Positions 1 to 14,261 of a DNA stretch of 64,000 nucleotides are shown here, one piece after another. A program made the translations under genes and the position numbers. Within the stretch, counting starts at the first letter, position 1. Each line of letters opens with the position of its first letter. This DNA is from Prorocentrum cordatum (Eukaryota; Sar; Dinophyceae; Prorocentrales; Prorocentraceae): NCBI GenBank assembly GCA_963575745.1, contig CAUYUJ010000370.1:129501-193500 (forward strand), in the 5' to 3' direction. Below the pieces are notes generated by a model that saw only the letters and a program-made list of their open reading frames with translations, ran no database searches and was not told the DNA's origin.

Positions 1-1780
1 TGCCCCTCCGTGCCCAGGCCAGAGAGGTTGTCGCCGATGTCGGCGAACGCGTCTGCTGCATTCTTGTGGCGCTTGACCTGCACGTGGTCTTGATTCTGGC
101 GTGCCTTCGCCCGTGCCGCCTCTTCAGTGGGAAAGGCGACGGACGGGGGCGCCTAGTTACCAAGGAGGCTGGTTTGCCTGTTCACTCAGGCGGCAATACC
201 TCTTGTACAGTAGGCCACTGTCTCCAACTAGATATGTTGAAGACGGGGCGGCCTGGCTCGCGTTGAGGACATGTGGATAGTCCTATCATCTGCCAGCGAG
301 GCAAGAAAGACCAGACAATAGGTCCTGGCCGGTGTAACGAGGGACTAGCGCGTGGACGCGAGTCGCGGTGCTCTTGCTGAAGTCAGGGATCCAATCATCT
401 TCCTTCGTGTCAGTGTCGGTGTTGGTGCGTTCCCAGTGGCCTGTAATCTCATCTGGATCATCAAGGTCAGCTGCAACTTCGCGTGCTTTAGTGGGCTTCT
501 TCGTCTTGTGAGACTTTTCGTTGTGATGTACATGAACTACTGTGTATGATCTCTTGTTGTGCCCTATCTGAATAAAGATTGTCGGGCTGTTGAACAGTCC
601 GGGGTTATAAATGCTGGGTGCTCTACGAAGCTGCCGAAGCCCCCTCGCCGAGCAGAGCAGCTGGTTTGTTCGTGGGTCCTACAATATTTGGCTCTGCCTG
701 AGCAGAAGACGCTGCTCGGGCCATGCCAAAGTGCGCGACCAATTGAAGTGGAGTTGTGCCAATACTTCTTCTGCCTTGATACGAAATTGCGAAGGAAATC
801 AGCACGGGATCCGTCTCGGGAGGGCGCTCCGTGGTCCAATGCTGGGAATCGGTGGCGAGTGCGCTCCAGACGAGCAGGTCCTGGGCCAAGTGACGGAGCG
901 GGTGGGCTGTGCCCTTTGGGTGACCAAGAAAGTGGATGGCGGGATGTGATGCCGTCCCTGCCACCGCCTCTGCCTTGTCTGGCTCCTCCACGCATCATGC
1001 ATAAACGCCAAAGCAAAACGACCACGAAGGGCATGCAGATACTGCCCAATAGTGTCAAGTTGGAAATCCTCCGAACAAAACCGTCGCGATTGCCCCGCAA
1101 GCGCGCTGGAACTCGGAAGTGCACGGAGAAGAAAGCCATCTTGACACTTAGAACTGTCGAAGTCGTGCTGGAATCCTTGACGCTGTGCACGGGTGGTGTA
1201 ACAGGTGCAATAACTTGCTTGTAACCATTCGTAGTGTTCAGCGTGCTCACTAATACGTAAGCCAACACTACTGCGCTCAATCTGAACCCGACCAGTGGCC
1301 CAATTGCTCGGTATAGCGATGTCTCCTCACTGACAGTGCCGGGAATTTGTGATGGTGATGGGGGTCGAATCGCTGCTGCTTCCTTGGGTCGACTTACCCC
1401 TACACCAGGCCACCTGTCTCCCAAGAGACAGTACACTCACAAAATCACTTGAAGTCATTGGCGTTGGCCTCGTCGCGTTTGTGGGTGGGTTGGGCAAATT
1501 ACCGTGAGGGCTGCAGAACAACAGTAACCACTGACTGTTCAGGGATTGGACGGTGGTGCCAATGAGGACAATGCTGGAAATACGACTGTGCGTCCACATC
1601 GCGCTCTGCACGTCTTCCGTGGATCTCGAGCTGGGACAGCTCCCAGCTCCGCTGCCAACTACAATTGCGGGGGTTGCTGGTTGGTAAGACTGCGCGGCGG
1701 CGGTAAAGCGAATCTTGTCTACTAGATCAAGTGCATGCGCTCTGGTGTTTGAGCTATGATACTAGCGGTGCATCTGGTTC
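1..1780. other. Stretch without a recognisable gene
   Basis: No conserved domain, RNA gene or repeat is recognised here. The longest open frame is on the minus strand at 564-1436 (290 codons). It has two hydrophobic stretches (LVGFRLSAVVLAYVLVS and SICMPFVVVLLWRL) but no motif I know, and a 221-codon frame overlaps it on the other strand. Such frames are expected by chance in DNA of this composition, so I do not call a gene. It could be intron or intergenic DNA. Confidence 0.4.
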
Positions 1781-1783
1781 GAG

Positions 1784-1943
1784 TGAGGAGGAAGAAGAGG
1801 AGGAAGAGGAGGAGGAGGAGGAGAGGAGGAGAGGAGGAGAGGGGAGGAGAGGGGAGGAGAGAGGAGGAGGAGGAGGAGGAGGACGACGAGGAGGAAGAGA
1901 AGGAGGAGGAGGCGGAGGAGGAGGAGGTGGAGGAGTGAGGAGT
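1784..1943. repeat. Polypurine (GAG)n/(GGA)n microsatellite
   Basis: About 160 bp of almost pure purine on the plus strand, built from GAG and GGA triplets with occasional A or G insertions. It is one of at least seven such purine/pyrimidine tracts in the window. The poly-Glu and poly-Pro frames across it are by-products. Confidence 0.9.
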
Positions 1944-2620
1944 GGAGAAGCAGGGAGGAGAGATGATGGTGGGAGCAGGAGGAGAGCCCCTGACATCTTA
2001 GCGACTTTTCTCCCATCGACGTGCTGGGACAGAACTCGAGGTACATCCACATAAGTCTGGGGCCATCCAAACAAATGAAAAGGACAGCCACACAAGCAGG
2101 CTGAGGTAAATCCGAGGATCCCCATGGAAATCCAGAGCAGGTCTCGGACGCTCCAGCGCGAGTCGAGGGGCAGCAAAGTCGCGAGACCCTGAACGAAGCA
2201 GATGGGGAGGGGAGAGGAGACGCTCACATGCAAAATGCGATCACAACTGCGGGTCGCATGTTTTTGGCATCGTGGGCACCACGTGACTCACGGAGCTTGA
2301 GAGCATGCTTGACCAGGATGCAGCGGCCGCTCTGCCACACAGTGGTGGCCTCAATCGCGGGGAAAAAGATCTTTGGGCAACCCACGACAGGGAACCAGCC
2401 GACCTTACAGCTCGTAGCTACAGGTTTGACGTTTGGGGTTTTCGCATTACTTCAAAACTAGATGCGGAACCCATACACGATCAACATTCGCGAAGAAGCT
2501 TTGGTGGGGTAGGAGTCCTAAGGGTAAATGTTCAAGACATGTAAATGGACAAAGCGTGGGGACAATATAACACCAGCGCCGGGACGAACACCCCAACCAG
2601 TGGATGGTTAGAACATCAGT
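1944..2620. other. Stretch without a recognisable gene
   Basis: Single-copy-looking sequence between two simple repeats. The open frames are short and uninformative, and no RNA gene or inverted repeat was noticed. Confidence 0.35.
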
Positions 2621-2863
2621 GATACGGATATTGAGATCGATGGTGAGATAGATATTGAGATCGATAGTGGGGCCGATGGTGAGGACGGTACTAAGGTCGA
2701 TCGTGAGACCGATAGTGAAATCGATTCAGTGAGATCGATCGTGAGATCGCTCTTGCGATCTATAACGAAATCGATTGTGATATCGATCGTGAGATCGTTA
2801 GTGCGATCGATAGAGATGTGGGTACGGAGATCGCTGGCGAGACCGATCGAGAAAGAGATCGAC
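2621..2863. repeat. Degenerate 12-bp minisatellite, unit GAGATCGATNGT
   Basis: About 20 copies of a 12-bp unit close to GAGATCGATAGT run through this interval. Single-base changes turn ATCGAT into ATCGCT, GTCGAT, ACCGAT and similar. The unit contains the palindrome ATCGAT and often GATC, so the tract is dense in GATC sites. Read on the minus strand the 12-bp period gives four-residue repeats of the TIDL/TIDI kind, but nothing else suggests coding. Confidence 0.85.
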
Positions 2864-3500
2864 CAAGAACCCGGGACGCTGGAAACCCCGGGAACCCCGC
2901 CGCCCACCGAAATCGGCCTAGAACCAACAACCGGGAACCTGGGAATCCAGAGCTGGGAACCCGGGAACCCAGCGGTCTACCGAAATCGGCCGCCCGCTTT
3001 CGCCAAATTCTTGAAGATCCGCTCGGAGAACACGCACAATTAATTTCTTCCGTAGCGCTATGGGCTCATCCCACGGTATGGAGAAATCGCACGGGGTCGT
3101 CACGTTCCCCGAGCATGTGCGGCATCTGCCGGAGCAACTGGGCGGGCGTCGCGATCTAAACGAGCACGAGGTTGGCACCCCCTAGTCACTTCGTACCTCT
3201 GGGCTTGTTCAAGGTGTTCTACGCTTCTACGCTCACTTTTCGTTCTATTGTTTTTGCCTTTCTCGAATTAGATCTTGCCCACGTTTTATTACATGCGAGG
3301 CGCTAGAACTCTCCTTGTAGTCATACTCAGGATGAGTCCCACCAGCCGTCTGGGTGGAGGTGGTTTAAAGAATTTGCTATTTCCCTTTCCCAAACCCCTC
3401 ATTCCCCTATTCGGGGAGGGACCAATCACTGCTTCTTTTCAGTGGTAGCTAGTGTGGACCCCAAACAGTGCGTTTCTAGTCGTCTATGCTGTGCAATCTC
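2864..3500. other. Stretch without a recognisable gene
   Basis: It begins with short imperfect repeats of the type CCGGGAACC (about 2865-2965) and then becomes unique-looking, AT-richer sequence up to the satellite array. No ORF with recognisable motifs. Confidence 0.35.
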
Positions 3501-4351
3501 TGTGGTGCAATGAATTTCTGTTCGCAGTGAATTGTCCACTCCACTGCACGCGCAAACATCCCACCCACCCACCCGCAACTTGGTTTGCAAAATCTCTTAA
3601 GACCGTGACGGTGGGTACCAAATGGCACTTGGCAACGACAGCGACGCCGACGACGACGGCGACAACGACGACGACGCTGCCGCCGACAACGACTACGACG
3701 ACACCGACGACGTCTCCAACGACTTCGACGACGCCGACAACGACGATGACGACACCGACGACGACGACGACGCCGACGCCGACGACTATAACAACGACGA
3801 CGACGATGACGACGCCGACGAAGACGACGACGCCGACGCCGACGACGAAGACGACGTCGCCAACGAAGACGACGACGAGGGAGGAGGGAGGACGACGACG
3901 GCGACAACGACGACAAGGACGACAACGACGAGGGAGGACGGAGGACGGCGACGACGCGAACGACGAAGAAGGAGGAAGGACGGCGACGCCGACGACGACA
4001 TTGACGAGGGAGGAGGGAAGACGACGACGACAACGACGACGACGACGACGGCGACGAAATAGGAGGGACGACGACGAGACGCCGACGACGGACGACGACG
4101 ACGACGAGGGAGGAGGAATAAGGACGACCACGGCGAAAACGACAACGGAAACGACCACGATGCCAAAGAGGACGACGACGACGAACACAAGGAAAGACAG
4201 AGGACGACGTAGGCGACGACGACGACGACGCGGGAGGAGGGAGGACGGCGACGACGACGACGACGACGACGCAAGAGCGCGCGCACGCTTTGGTTGAAAA
4301 TCCGTGTTGCAAAACCTTGTGTTTTTGTAGGTCTTTTGGGCACACGATGTT

Positions 4352-4415
4352 GAAATCCTTCCGAAACCGATGGGTTTTGAAGGATTTCGGCGTACGCGCG
4401 CGACGACGCGCGCGT
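4352..4415. repeat. Paired hairpins that recur in each satellite unit (first example)
   Basis: GAAATCCTTC at 4352 pairs perfectly with GAAGGATTTC ending at 4388. The intervening bases extend the stem (GAAAC with GTTTT, one bulged C) and leave a CGATGG loop. Immediately downstream ACGCGCGCG (4394-4402) pairs with CGCGCGCGT (4407-4415) around the loop ACGA. The same pair recurs in the other units, and a diverged second pair (ATCCTTCCGACACCGAAGG type) lies about 300 bp further on in each unit. The function is unknown; conservation across units may simply reflect recent amplification. Confidence 0.8.
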
Positions 4416-7400
4416 CTGCACTTCGTCCCATTTTTTGCAGAGGGTTCTCGCGACGGCACACGCGCAAGGGCGTTCGACAAATTTCGACATGCGCAAGCGC
4501 GCGAAGCCAGTTTGGTAGCATTTTGTGAACATCTTGAAAACCAATGGTTTTCTTAAGATTTCTCAAGAGCTCGCGCGTAAGTTGTTTCAGCAAATCAATG
4601 TTGGGAACCCCTGTGTTTTTGTATGTGTTTTGGAAACTCGGTTGCGAAATCCTTCCGACACCGAAGGTTTTTGAAGGATGTCGGCATGCGCGCGCGACGA
4701 CGCGCGCGTGTGCACTTCGTCCCATTTGTTGCAAGGTATTCGTTAAAAATTCTTATGTTAGAACAAAAAATGTCCCCGCGTATTGTTTTTTAGAAGGGGA
4801 CCTCAGGGGGAGCGATACCGGCCCCCCGGGGATAGTGTAAATTCATATCTAGGATGGACATGTGGTCAGAATCATATAAGATTTACATACCGAAAGGGGG
4901 GCGGATAACGCCGGGGGGGGGTAGAGTCTATTCTCTTCTTAGAAAAGAGAATCTCGGTTGCGCATTCTATGCGATGAAATTGATCTTTACCAATGATTTG
5001 ACACATCCCATGCTCTTGAAAACATCCCACCCACCCACCCGCAACTTGGTTTGCAAAACCCCCTAAGACCGACTACGACGACACCGACGACAACGAATAC
5101 GACGACACCGACGACGACGACAACGACGACGACGACGACAACGACGTCTCCGACGACTTCGATGACGACGACAACGACGACGACGACGACGACGACACCG
5201 ACGACGATACCGACGACGACGACGACGCCGACGCCGACGGCGACGACCACGATGACAACGCCGACGACGACGACAACGACGACGCCGACGACGACGACGT
5301 CGACGACGCCGACGACGACGGAGACGACAACGCCGACGCCGACGACGACGATGACAACGCCGACGACGACGACGCCGACGAAGCCGACGACGACGACGAC
5401 GTCGCCAACGAAGACGACGACGACGAGGGAGGAGGGAGGACGACGACGGCGACAACGACGACGACGAGGGAGGAGGGAGGACGGCGACGACGCGAACGAC
5501 GAAGAAGGAGGAAGGACGGCGACAACGACGACAACGACGAGGGAGGAGGGACGACGACGACGACGACGGCGACGAAATAGGAGGGACGACGACGAGACGC
5601 CGACGACGGACGACGACGATGACGACGAGGGAGGAGGAGTAAGGACGACCACGGCGACAACGACGACGGACACGACCACGACGCCAAAGAGGACGACGAC
5701 GACGAACACGAGGAAAGACAGAGGACGACGTAGGCGACGACGACGACGACGCGGGAGGAGGGAGGATGGCGACGACGACGACGACGCAAGAACGTGCGCG
5801 CACGCTTTTGTTGAAAATCCGTGATGCAAAAACTTGTGATTTTGTAGGTCTTTTGGAGACACGATGTTGAAATCCTTCCGAAACCGATGGGTTTTGAAGG
5901 ATTTCGGCACACGCGCGCGACGACGCGCGCGTCTGCACTTCGTCTCATTTTTTGGAGAGGGAGGGAAGACGACGACGACAACGACGACGGCGACGAAGAA
6001 GGAGGGACGACGACGAGACGCCGACGACGGACGACGACGACGACGAGGGAGGAAGAGTAAGGACGACCACGGCGACAACGACAACGGAAACGACCACGAT
6101 GCCAAAGAGGACGACGACGACGACGAACACAAGGAAAGACAGAGGACGACGTAGGCGACGACGACGACGACGACGCGGGAGGAGGGAGGACGGCGACGAC
6201 GACGACGACGACGACGCAAGAGCGCGCGCGCACGCTTTGGTTGAAAATCCGTGTTGCAAAACCTTGTGTTTTTGTAGGTCTTTTGGACACACGATGTTGA
6301 AATCCTTCCGGAACCGATGGGTTTTGAAAGATTTCGGCATACGCGCGCGACGACGCGCGCGTCTGCACTTCGTCCCATCTTTTGCGGAGGACTCTCGCGA
6401 CGGCACACGCGCAAGGGCGTTCGACAGATTTCGACATGCGCGCGCGCGAAGCCCGTTTGGTAAAACGCTTTGTGAAACTCTTGGAAACCAATGGTTTTCT
6501 TACGATTTCGCAAGAGCTCGCGCGTAAGTTGTTTCAGCAAATCAGTGTTTCGAAACCCTGTGTTTTTGTATGTTTTTTGGGAACTCGATTGCGAAATCCT
6601 TCCGACACCGAAGGTTTTTGAAGGATGTCGGCATGCGCGCGCGACGACGCGCACGTGTACACTTCGTCCCATTTTTCGCAAGGGATTCGTGCAACAAGTC
6701 TTATGTTAGAACAAAAAATGTCCCCGCGTATTGATTTTGCGAGGGAACCTCAGGGGGAGCGATACCTGCCCCCCGGGGATAGTGCAAATTCATATTTGGG
6801 ATGGACATGTGGACAGAATCCTATATGATTTACATACCCGAAAGGGGTACGGATACCGCCAGGGGGGGGGTAGAGTCTATTCTCTTTTTACAAAGGAGAC
6901 TCTATGTGGTGCAATGAATTTCTGTTCGCAGTGAGTTGTCCACTCCACTGCTCGCGCAAACATCCCACCCACCCACCCGAAACTTGGCTTGCAACATCTC
7001 TTAAGGCCGTGACGGTGGGTACCAAATGGCACTTGGCAACGACAGCGACGCCGACGCCGACGACAGCGACGACGACGACGACGACGCCGACAACGACCAC
7101 GACGACACCGACGACGTCTCCAACGACTTCGACGACGCCGACAACGACGACGGCGACGACGACACCGACGACGACGACGACGCCGCCGCCGACGACGACG
7201 ATGACAACGACGACGACGATGACGACGACGACAACGACACCGACGACGACGACGTCAACGACGCCGACGACGACGACGACGGCGGCGACAACGACGACAC
7301 TGACGACGACGACGACGCCGACGCCGACGACGACGAAGACGACGACGTCGCCAACGAAGACGACGACGAGGGAGGAGGGAGGACGACGACGGCGACAACG

Positions 7401-8530
7401 ACGACAACGACGACAACGACGAGGGAGGAGGGAGGACGGCGACGACGCAAACGACGAAGAAGGAGGAAGGACGGCGACGCCGACGACGACAACGACGAGG
7501 GAGGAGGGAAGACGACGACGACGACGACAACGACGACGACGACGACGACGGCGACGAAATAGGAGGGACGACGACGAGACGCCGACGACGGACGACGACG
7601 ACGACGAGGGAGGAGGAGGAAGGACGACCACGGCGACAACGACGACGGAAACGACCACGACGCCAAAGAGGACGACGACGACGAACACGAGGAAAGACAG
7701 AGGATGACGTAGGCGACGACGACGACGACTGCGCGGGAGGAGGGAGGGCGACGACGACGACGACGCAAGAGCGCACGCGCACGCTTTTGCTGAAAATCCG
7801 TGTTGCGAGATCTTGGGTTTTTGTAGGTTTTTTTGGAGACACGATGTTGAAATCCTTCCGAAACCGATGGGTTCTGAAGGTTTTCGGCACACGCGCGCGA
7901 CGACGCGCGCGTCTGCACTTCGTCTCTTTGTTTGCACAAGATTCTCGCGACGGCACACGCGCAAAGGCGTTCGACAGATTTCGACATGCGCGCGCGCGAA
8001 GCCCGTTTAATAGCATTTTGTGAAATCCTTGGAACAAAAAAAAACAATGGTTTTCTTACGATTTCGCAAGAGCTCGCGCGGAAGCTTTTTCAGCAAATCA
8101 GTGTTGCGAAACCCTGTGTTTTTGTATGCTTTTTGGGAACTCGATTGCGAAATCCTTCCGACACAAAAGGTTTTTAAAGGATTTCGGCATGCGCGCGACG
8201 ACGCGCGCGTGTGCCCTTCGTCTCAGTTTTTGCAAGGGATTCGCGAAATAATGTTATGTTAGAAGAACAGATGCCACCGCGTCGTGTTTTTTACAAGGGA
8301 ACCTCAGGGGAGGGATACCGGCACCCCTGGGATAGTGTAGATTCATATTTAGGATGGACATGTGGTCAGAATCATATATGATTTACATACCCGAAAGGTG
8401 AAGCGATCACGCCGGGGGGGGGTAGAGTCCATTCTCTTTCTAGAAAGGAAAATTGATTTTAACAAACGAGTTGACACATCCCGCGCTCTTGCAAACATCC
8501 CACCCACCCACCCGTAACTTGGCTTGCAAA

Positions 8531-8770
8531 ACCCATTCGGTGGCGATTGCGATGCATGCTCGGCGTTGGCTGGTGCGTCTCTGCGGCCGCGCCAACCCAA
8601 GCAGGCACGCGCAACGGCCGGCTGGTCTGGCGCGACCGACGCGGCCGCGGTGGCGTTGATCGTTGGGCACCTACCAGCGGGCACTTCATTGCGAGTCGGC
8701 GACTTGGGCGGGCGCGGTATCATCGAAACGTCAACAACGGTAGACGTTGCTGGCGGGTCTCCAACAAGTT
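8531..8770. repeat. Type-B spacer of the satellite (units 4, 5 and 7)
   Basis: Units 4, 5 and 7 carry about 230 bp between anchor and triplet block that the other units lack (8531-8770, about 9944-10170, about 12916-13135). It includes GTTGGCTGGTGCGTCTC, GGGCACTTCATTGC and GGCGACTTGGGCGGGCGCGG. Units 1, 3, 6 and 8 have instead a short spacer with GACCGTGACGGTGGGTACC-like sequence, and unit 2 has a truncated form. The array therefore has two unit types in the order A, A-short, A, B, B, A, B, A. Confidence 0.75.
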
Positions 8771-9469
8771 CGACGACCACGACAACGACGACGACAACAC
8801 CAACGACGACGACGACGACGCCGACGCCGACGACGACGACGATGCCAACGAGGACGACGACGCCGCCGACGACGACGCCGACGACGCCGACGACGACGAG
8901 GGAGGACGACGACGGCGACAACGACGAGGGAGGAGGGAAGACGACGACGACGGACGACGACGACGACGAGGGAGGAGGAGGAAGGACGACCACGGCGACA
9001 ACGACGACGGAAACGACCACGACGCCAAAGAGGACGACGACGAACACGAGGAATGACAAAGGACGACGTAGTCGACGACGACGGCGACGACGCGGGAGGA
9101 GGGAGGATGGCGACGACGACGACGACGCAAGAGCGCGCGCGCACGCTTTTGCTGAAAATCAGTGTTGCGAAACGTTGTGTTTTTGTAGGTCTTTTGGACA
9201 CACGATGTTGAAATCCTTCCGGGACCGATGGGTTTTGAAGGATTTCGGCATACGCGCGCGACGACGCGCGCGTCTGTACTTCATCCCATTTTGTTGCAAA
9301 GGACTCTCGCGACGGCACACGCGCAAGGACGTTCGACAGATTTCGACATGCGCGCGCGCGAAACCCGTTTGGTAGACCTTGGAAAAAATGTGGAAAAACC
9401 TATGGTTAAGACTTCGCAAGAGCTCGCGCGTAAGCTTATGTAGCACATCAGTGCTGCGAATTTTTTTTC

Positions 9470-9542
9470 TCATATATATATATATATATAAATATTAAGT
9501 GTGTATATATATGTATATATGTATATCTATATATATATATGT
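9470..9542. repeat. (TA)n-rich microsatellite
   Basis: Alternating TA/TG dinucleotides lie inside satellite unit 4, between its two hairpin segments. Other units have no equivalent, so it is a private expansion. Confidence 0.9.
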
Positions 9543-12500
9543 AAAGAAATTCGATCGCGAAATCCTTCCGACACCGAAGGTTTTTTTGAGGATTTCGGCA
9601 TGCGCGCGCGACGAAGCGCGCGTGTGCACTTTGTCACACTTTTTCCATGGATTCGTGAAATATGTTATGTTCGAACAGAAGATGTCCCCGCGTATCGTCT
9701 TTTACAAGGCAACCTCAGGGGGACCGATACCGGTTCCCCTGGGATAGTGTAGATTCATATTTAGGATGGACATGTGGTCAGAATCATAGATGATTCACAT
9801 ACCCGAAAGGGGGACCGATAACGCCGGGGGGGGTAGAGTCTATTCTCTTTTTAGAAAGGAGAATCCACTTGCCGAACTTGAGGTTGTCAACTCCACTGCT
9901 CGCGCAGTCCATCCCGCCCACCCGCCCGCAGCTTGGTTTGCAAAACCCGTGCGGAAGCGTTTGCGATGAGTGCTTGGTGTTGGCTGGTGCATCTCTGCGG
10001 CCGCGCTAGCCCGCGCATGCTCGCGCGCGTAGTGGCCAGCTAGTTTGGCGCGACTGACGCGAACTCGGTGGCGCTGACCGCGGGGCACATCCCAGCGGGC
10101 ACTTCAGCAGTGCAAGTCGGCGACTTGGGCGGGCGCGGTATCATGGCAACGTCGACATCGGTATACACGATGCTGATAGTAGCGATGCTGGTGGCGATGT
10201 TGACAGCGACGACGGCGCAGCCAGTGACGGCGCCGATGCTGATCACGCCGACGTCGACGACGACGAGGACGACGCCGACGACTCCGACGACGACGACGTC
10301 GCCAACGAAGACGACGACGACGCCGACGTCGACGACGACGAAGACGACGACGACGAAGCCGACGACGACGACGAAGACAACGACGTCGCCAACGAATGCG
10401 ACGACGAGGGAGGAGGGAGGACGACGACGGCGACAACGACGACAACGACGACAACGACGAGGGAGGAGGGAGGACGGCGACGACGCGAACGACGAAGAAG
10501 GAGGAAGGACGGCGACGCCGACGACGACAACGAAGTAGGAGGGAAGACGACGACGACGACAACGACGACGACGACGGCGACGAAATAGGAGGGACGACAA
10601 CGAGACGCCGACGACGGCCGACGACGACGACGAGGGAGGAGAAGGAAGGACGACCACGGCGACAACGACGACGGAAACGACCACGACGCCAAAGAGGACG
10701 ACGACGACGAACACGAGGAAAGACAGAGGACGGCGTAGGCGACGACGACGACGACGACGCGGGAGGAGGGAAGACGGCGACGACGACGACGACGACGCAA
10801 GAGCGCGCGCACACGCTTTTGTTGAAAATCCGTGTTGCGAAACCTTGTGTTTTTGTAGGTCTTTTGGACACACGATGTTGAAATCCTTCCGGAACCGATG
10901 GGTTTTGAAGGATTTCGGCATACGCGCGCGACGAGGCGCGCGTCTGCACTTCGTCCCATCTTTTGCGGAGGACTCTCGCGACGGCACAAGCGCAAGGGCG
11001 TTCGACAGATTTCGACATGCGCGCGCGAAGCCCGTTTGGTAGCATTTTGAGAAAATCTTGACAAAACATATGGTTTTCTTAAGATTTCGCAAGAACTCGC
11101 GCGTAAGTTTTTTTAGCAAGTCGGTGTTGCGAACCTCCGTGTTTTTGTATGTTTTTTGGGAACTCGATTGCGAAATCCTTCCGACACTGAAGGTTTTGAA
11201 GGATTTCGGCATGCGCGCGTGACGACGCGCGCGTGTGCACTTCGTCTCATTTTTTGCAAGGGGTTCGTGCAGAAGTGTTTAGAACAACGAATGTCCCCGA
11301 GTATCGTTTTTAACAAGGGAACCTCAAGGGGAGCAATACCGCCCCCCCGGGGATGGTGTAAATTCATACTTAGGATGGACGTGTGGTCATATTCATATAT
11401 GATCTACATACCCGAAAGGGGTACGGATAACCCCGGGGGGGTAGAGTCTATTTTCTTTTTTGAAAGGAGAATCAAGTTCTATTCGCAGTGAAATGTCCAC
11501 TCCACTGCTCTTGCAAACATCCCACCCACCCACCCGCAACTTGGTTCGCAAAACCTCTTAAGACCGTAACGGTGTGTACCACATGGCACTTGGCAACGAC
11601 ACCGACGCCGACGACAACAGCGACAACGACGACGACGCCGCCGACCACGACTACGACGACACCGACGACGTCTCCAACGACTCCGACGAGGCTGACAACG
11701 ACGACGACGACACCGACGACGACGACGCCGACGCCGACGACGACGATGACAACGACGACAACGACGACGCCGCCGAAGCCGATGACGACGAAGACGACGA
11801 CGAGGGAGGAGGGAGGTCGACGACGGCGGCAACGACGACAACGACGAGGGAGGAGGGAGGACGGCGACGACGCGAACGACGAAAAAGGAGGGATGACGGC
11901 GACGCCGACGACGACAACGACGAGGTTTGAGGGAAAACGACGACGACGACGGCGACGAAATAGGAGGACAACGACGGAACGCCGACGAAACCGACGAGGG
12001 AGGAAAGACGACCACGGCGACAACGACGACGGAAATGACGACGACACCAAGACGACGAGGACGAGAAAGGACAAAGGAAAACGGCGGCGACGACGACAAC
12101 GACGACGACGAGGGAGAAGGGAGGACGGCGACGACGACGACGACGCAAAAGCGCGCGCGCACGCTTTTGTTGAAACACCGTGTTGCGAAACCGTGTGTTG
12201 TTGTATGATTCTTAGGCCGTCAATTTTGACATCCTTCCGGAACAGAAGGTTTTTGACGGATTTCGGCATGCGCGCGCGCGCGGTCGACGCGCGCGCGCGC
12301 GCACTTCGCCCATTTCTGTTTGCACAGGGTTCTCGCGACGGCACGCGCGCAAAGGCGTTCGAATGATTTCGACATGCGCGCGCGGAATCCGTTTGGTAGT
12401 CTTTGTTGTAAATGTTGAAAAACCTATGGTTGCCGTAAGATTTCGCAAAAGCGCGCGTAATTTTTCAAGCAAATCCGTGTTGCGAAACCATGTGTTATCG

Positions 12501-14261
12501 TGCGTTTTTTGGGAACTCGATTTTGAAATCCTTTCGAAATCGTTGAATGATGTCGGCATGCGCTCGCGACGACGCGCGCGTGTGCACTTCGTCCCATTTG
12601 TTGCAAGGGACTCGTGACCACTTATGATTTTTGATACATGAATGCGCGCGCATAATATTTTGCAGAGGCTGGCGGGGGGGGGGGCGATACTCCTTTGGCG
12701 GGGAAAATATGAATTCACAGGTAGGATGGACGATGGGGCGGAATCATGTGTACATTGCAATACGAAAAGGTGGCCCGTTAACTCCGGGGGGGTGGAGTCT
12801 TTTCTTCTTTAGGAAAAGAGAATATATGCGGTGCAATTGATTTCAACAAACGAGATGACACATCCCGTGTTCTTGCAAACATCCCACCCACCCATCCGCA
12901 ACCTGGTTTTCAAAACCCATAAGGTGGCGATTGCGATGCATGCTCGGCGTTGGCTGGTGCGTCTCGGCGGTCGCGCCAACCCAAGCACGCGCGCGCAGCG
13001 GCCATTTGGTTTGGCGCGACCGACGCGGCCGCGGTGGCGCAGATCGTTGGGCACATACCAGCGGGCACTTCATTGCCAGTCGGCGACTTGGGCGGGCGCG
13101 GTATCATGGCAACGTCGACTACAGGTAGATGTTGCGGGCGAGTTTCCAACGACTTCGGCGACGACGACAACGACGACGACGACAACACCGACGACGACGA
13201 CGCCGACGCCGACGACGACGATGACAACGCTGACGACGACGACGCCGACGACGACGACGACGCCGCCGACGACGACGACGGCGACGACGACGAATACGAC
13301 GACGTCGCCAATGAAGACGACAACGACGACGAGGGAGGACGGAGGACGACGACGGCGACGACGCCACCGACGAGGGAGGAGGGAAGACGACGACGACGAC
13401 GAAATAGGAGGGACAACGACGAAACGCCGTCGAAGACGACGAGGGAGGAAGGACGACCACGGCGACAACGACGACGGAAACGAAGACGACGCCAAGACGA
13501 CGACGACGAGGAAAGATAGAGGATGACGACGGCGACGACGACGACGACGAGGGAGGAGGGAGGACGGCGACGACGACGACGACGCAAGAACGCGCACGCT
13601 TTCGTTGAAAATCAATGTTGCGAAACCTGGTGTTTTCGTATTTTTTTGACACACGATTTTGGAATCTTTCCGAAACCGTAAGTTTTTGACGGATTTCGGC
13701 ATGTGCGCGCGACGACGCGCGCGTGCGCACTTCGCCAAATTGTTTCTGCAGGGGATTCTCGCGACGGCACGCGCGCAAGGGCGTTCGAAAGATTTCGACA
13801 TGCGCGCGCGCGAAGCCCGTTTTGTAGTATTTGTTGTAACTCTTGAAAAAACCTATGGTTGTCGTGAGATTTCGCAAGAGCGCGCGCGTAATTTTCTTAG
13901 AAAATTAATGTTGCGAACCGCTGTGTTTTTGTATGTTTTTTGGGAACTCAATTTTGAAATCCTTCTGACACCGAAGGTTTTTGTAGGATTCCGGCATGCG
14001 CGCGCGACGACGCGCGCGTGTGCACTTCGTCCCGTTTTATGCAAGGGTTTCCTGACAACTTCTGATTGTTGATGAGCGAATGTGAGTGCATAGTATTTTT
14101 GCAGAAGCGGGCGGGGGGGGGGCGATACCCGTTTGGCTGGGTATGAATTCGCAAGTCGGGTGGACGATGGGGCAGAACCATATGTAAACTGCAATACGAA
14201 AAGGTGGCCCGTTAACTCCGGGGGGGGGGGGGAGAGTCTATCTTCTTTTAGAAAGGAGAAT

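Noticed and set aside
564-1436. 290-codon minus-strand ORF with two hydrophobic stretches
   Set aside because: No recognised motif, an overlapping 221-codon frame on the other strand, and no supporting splice or start features.
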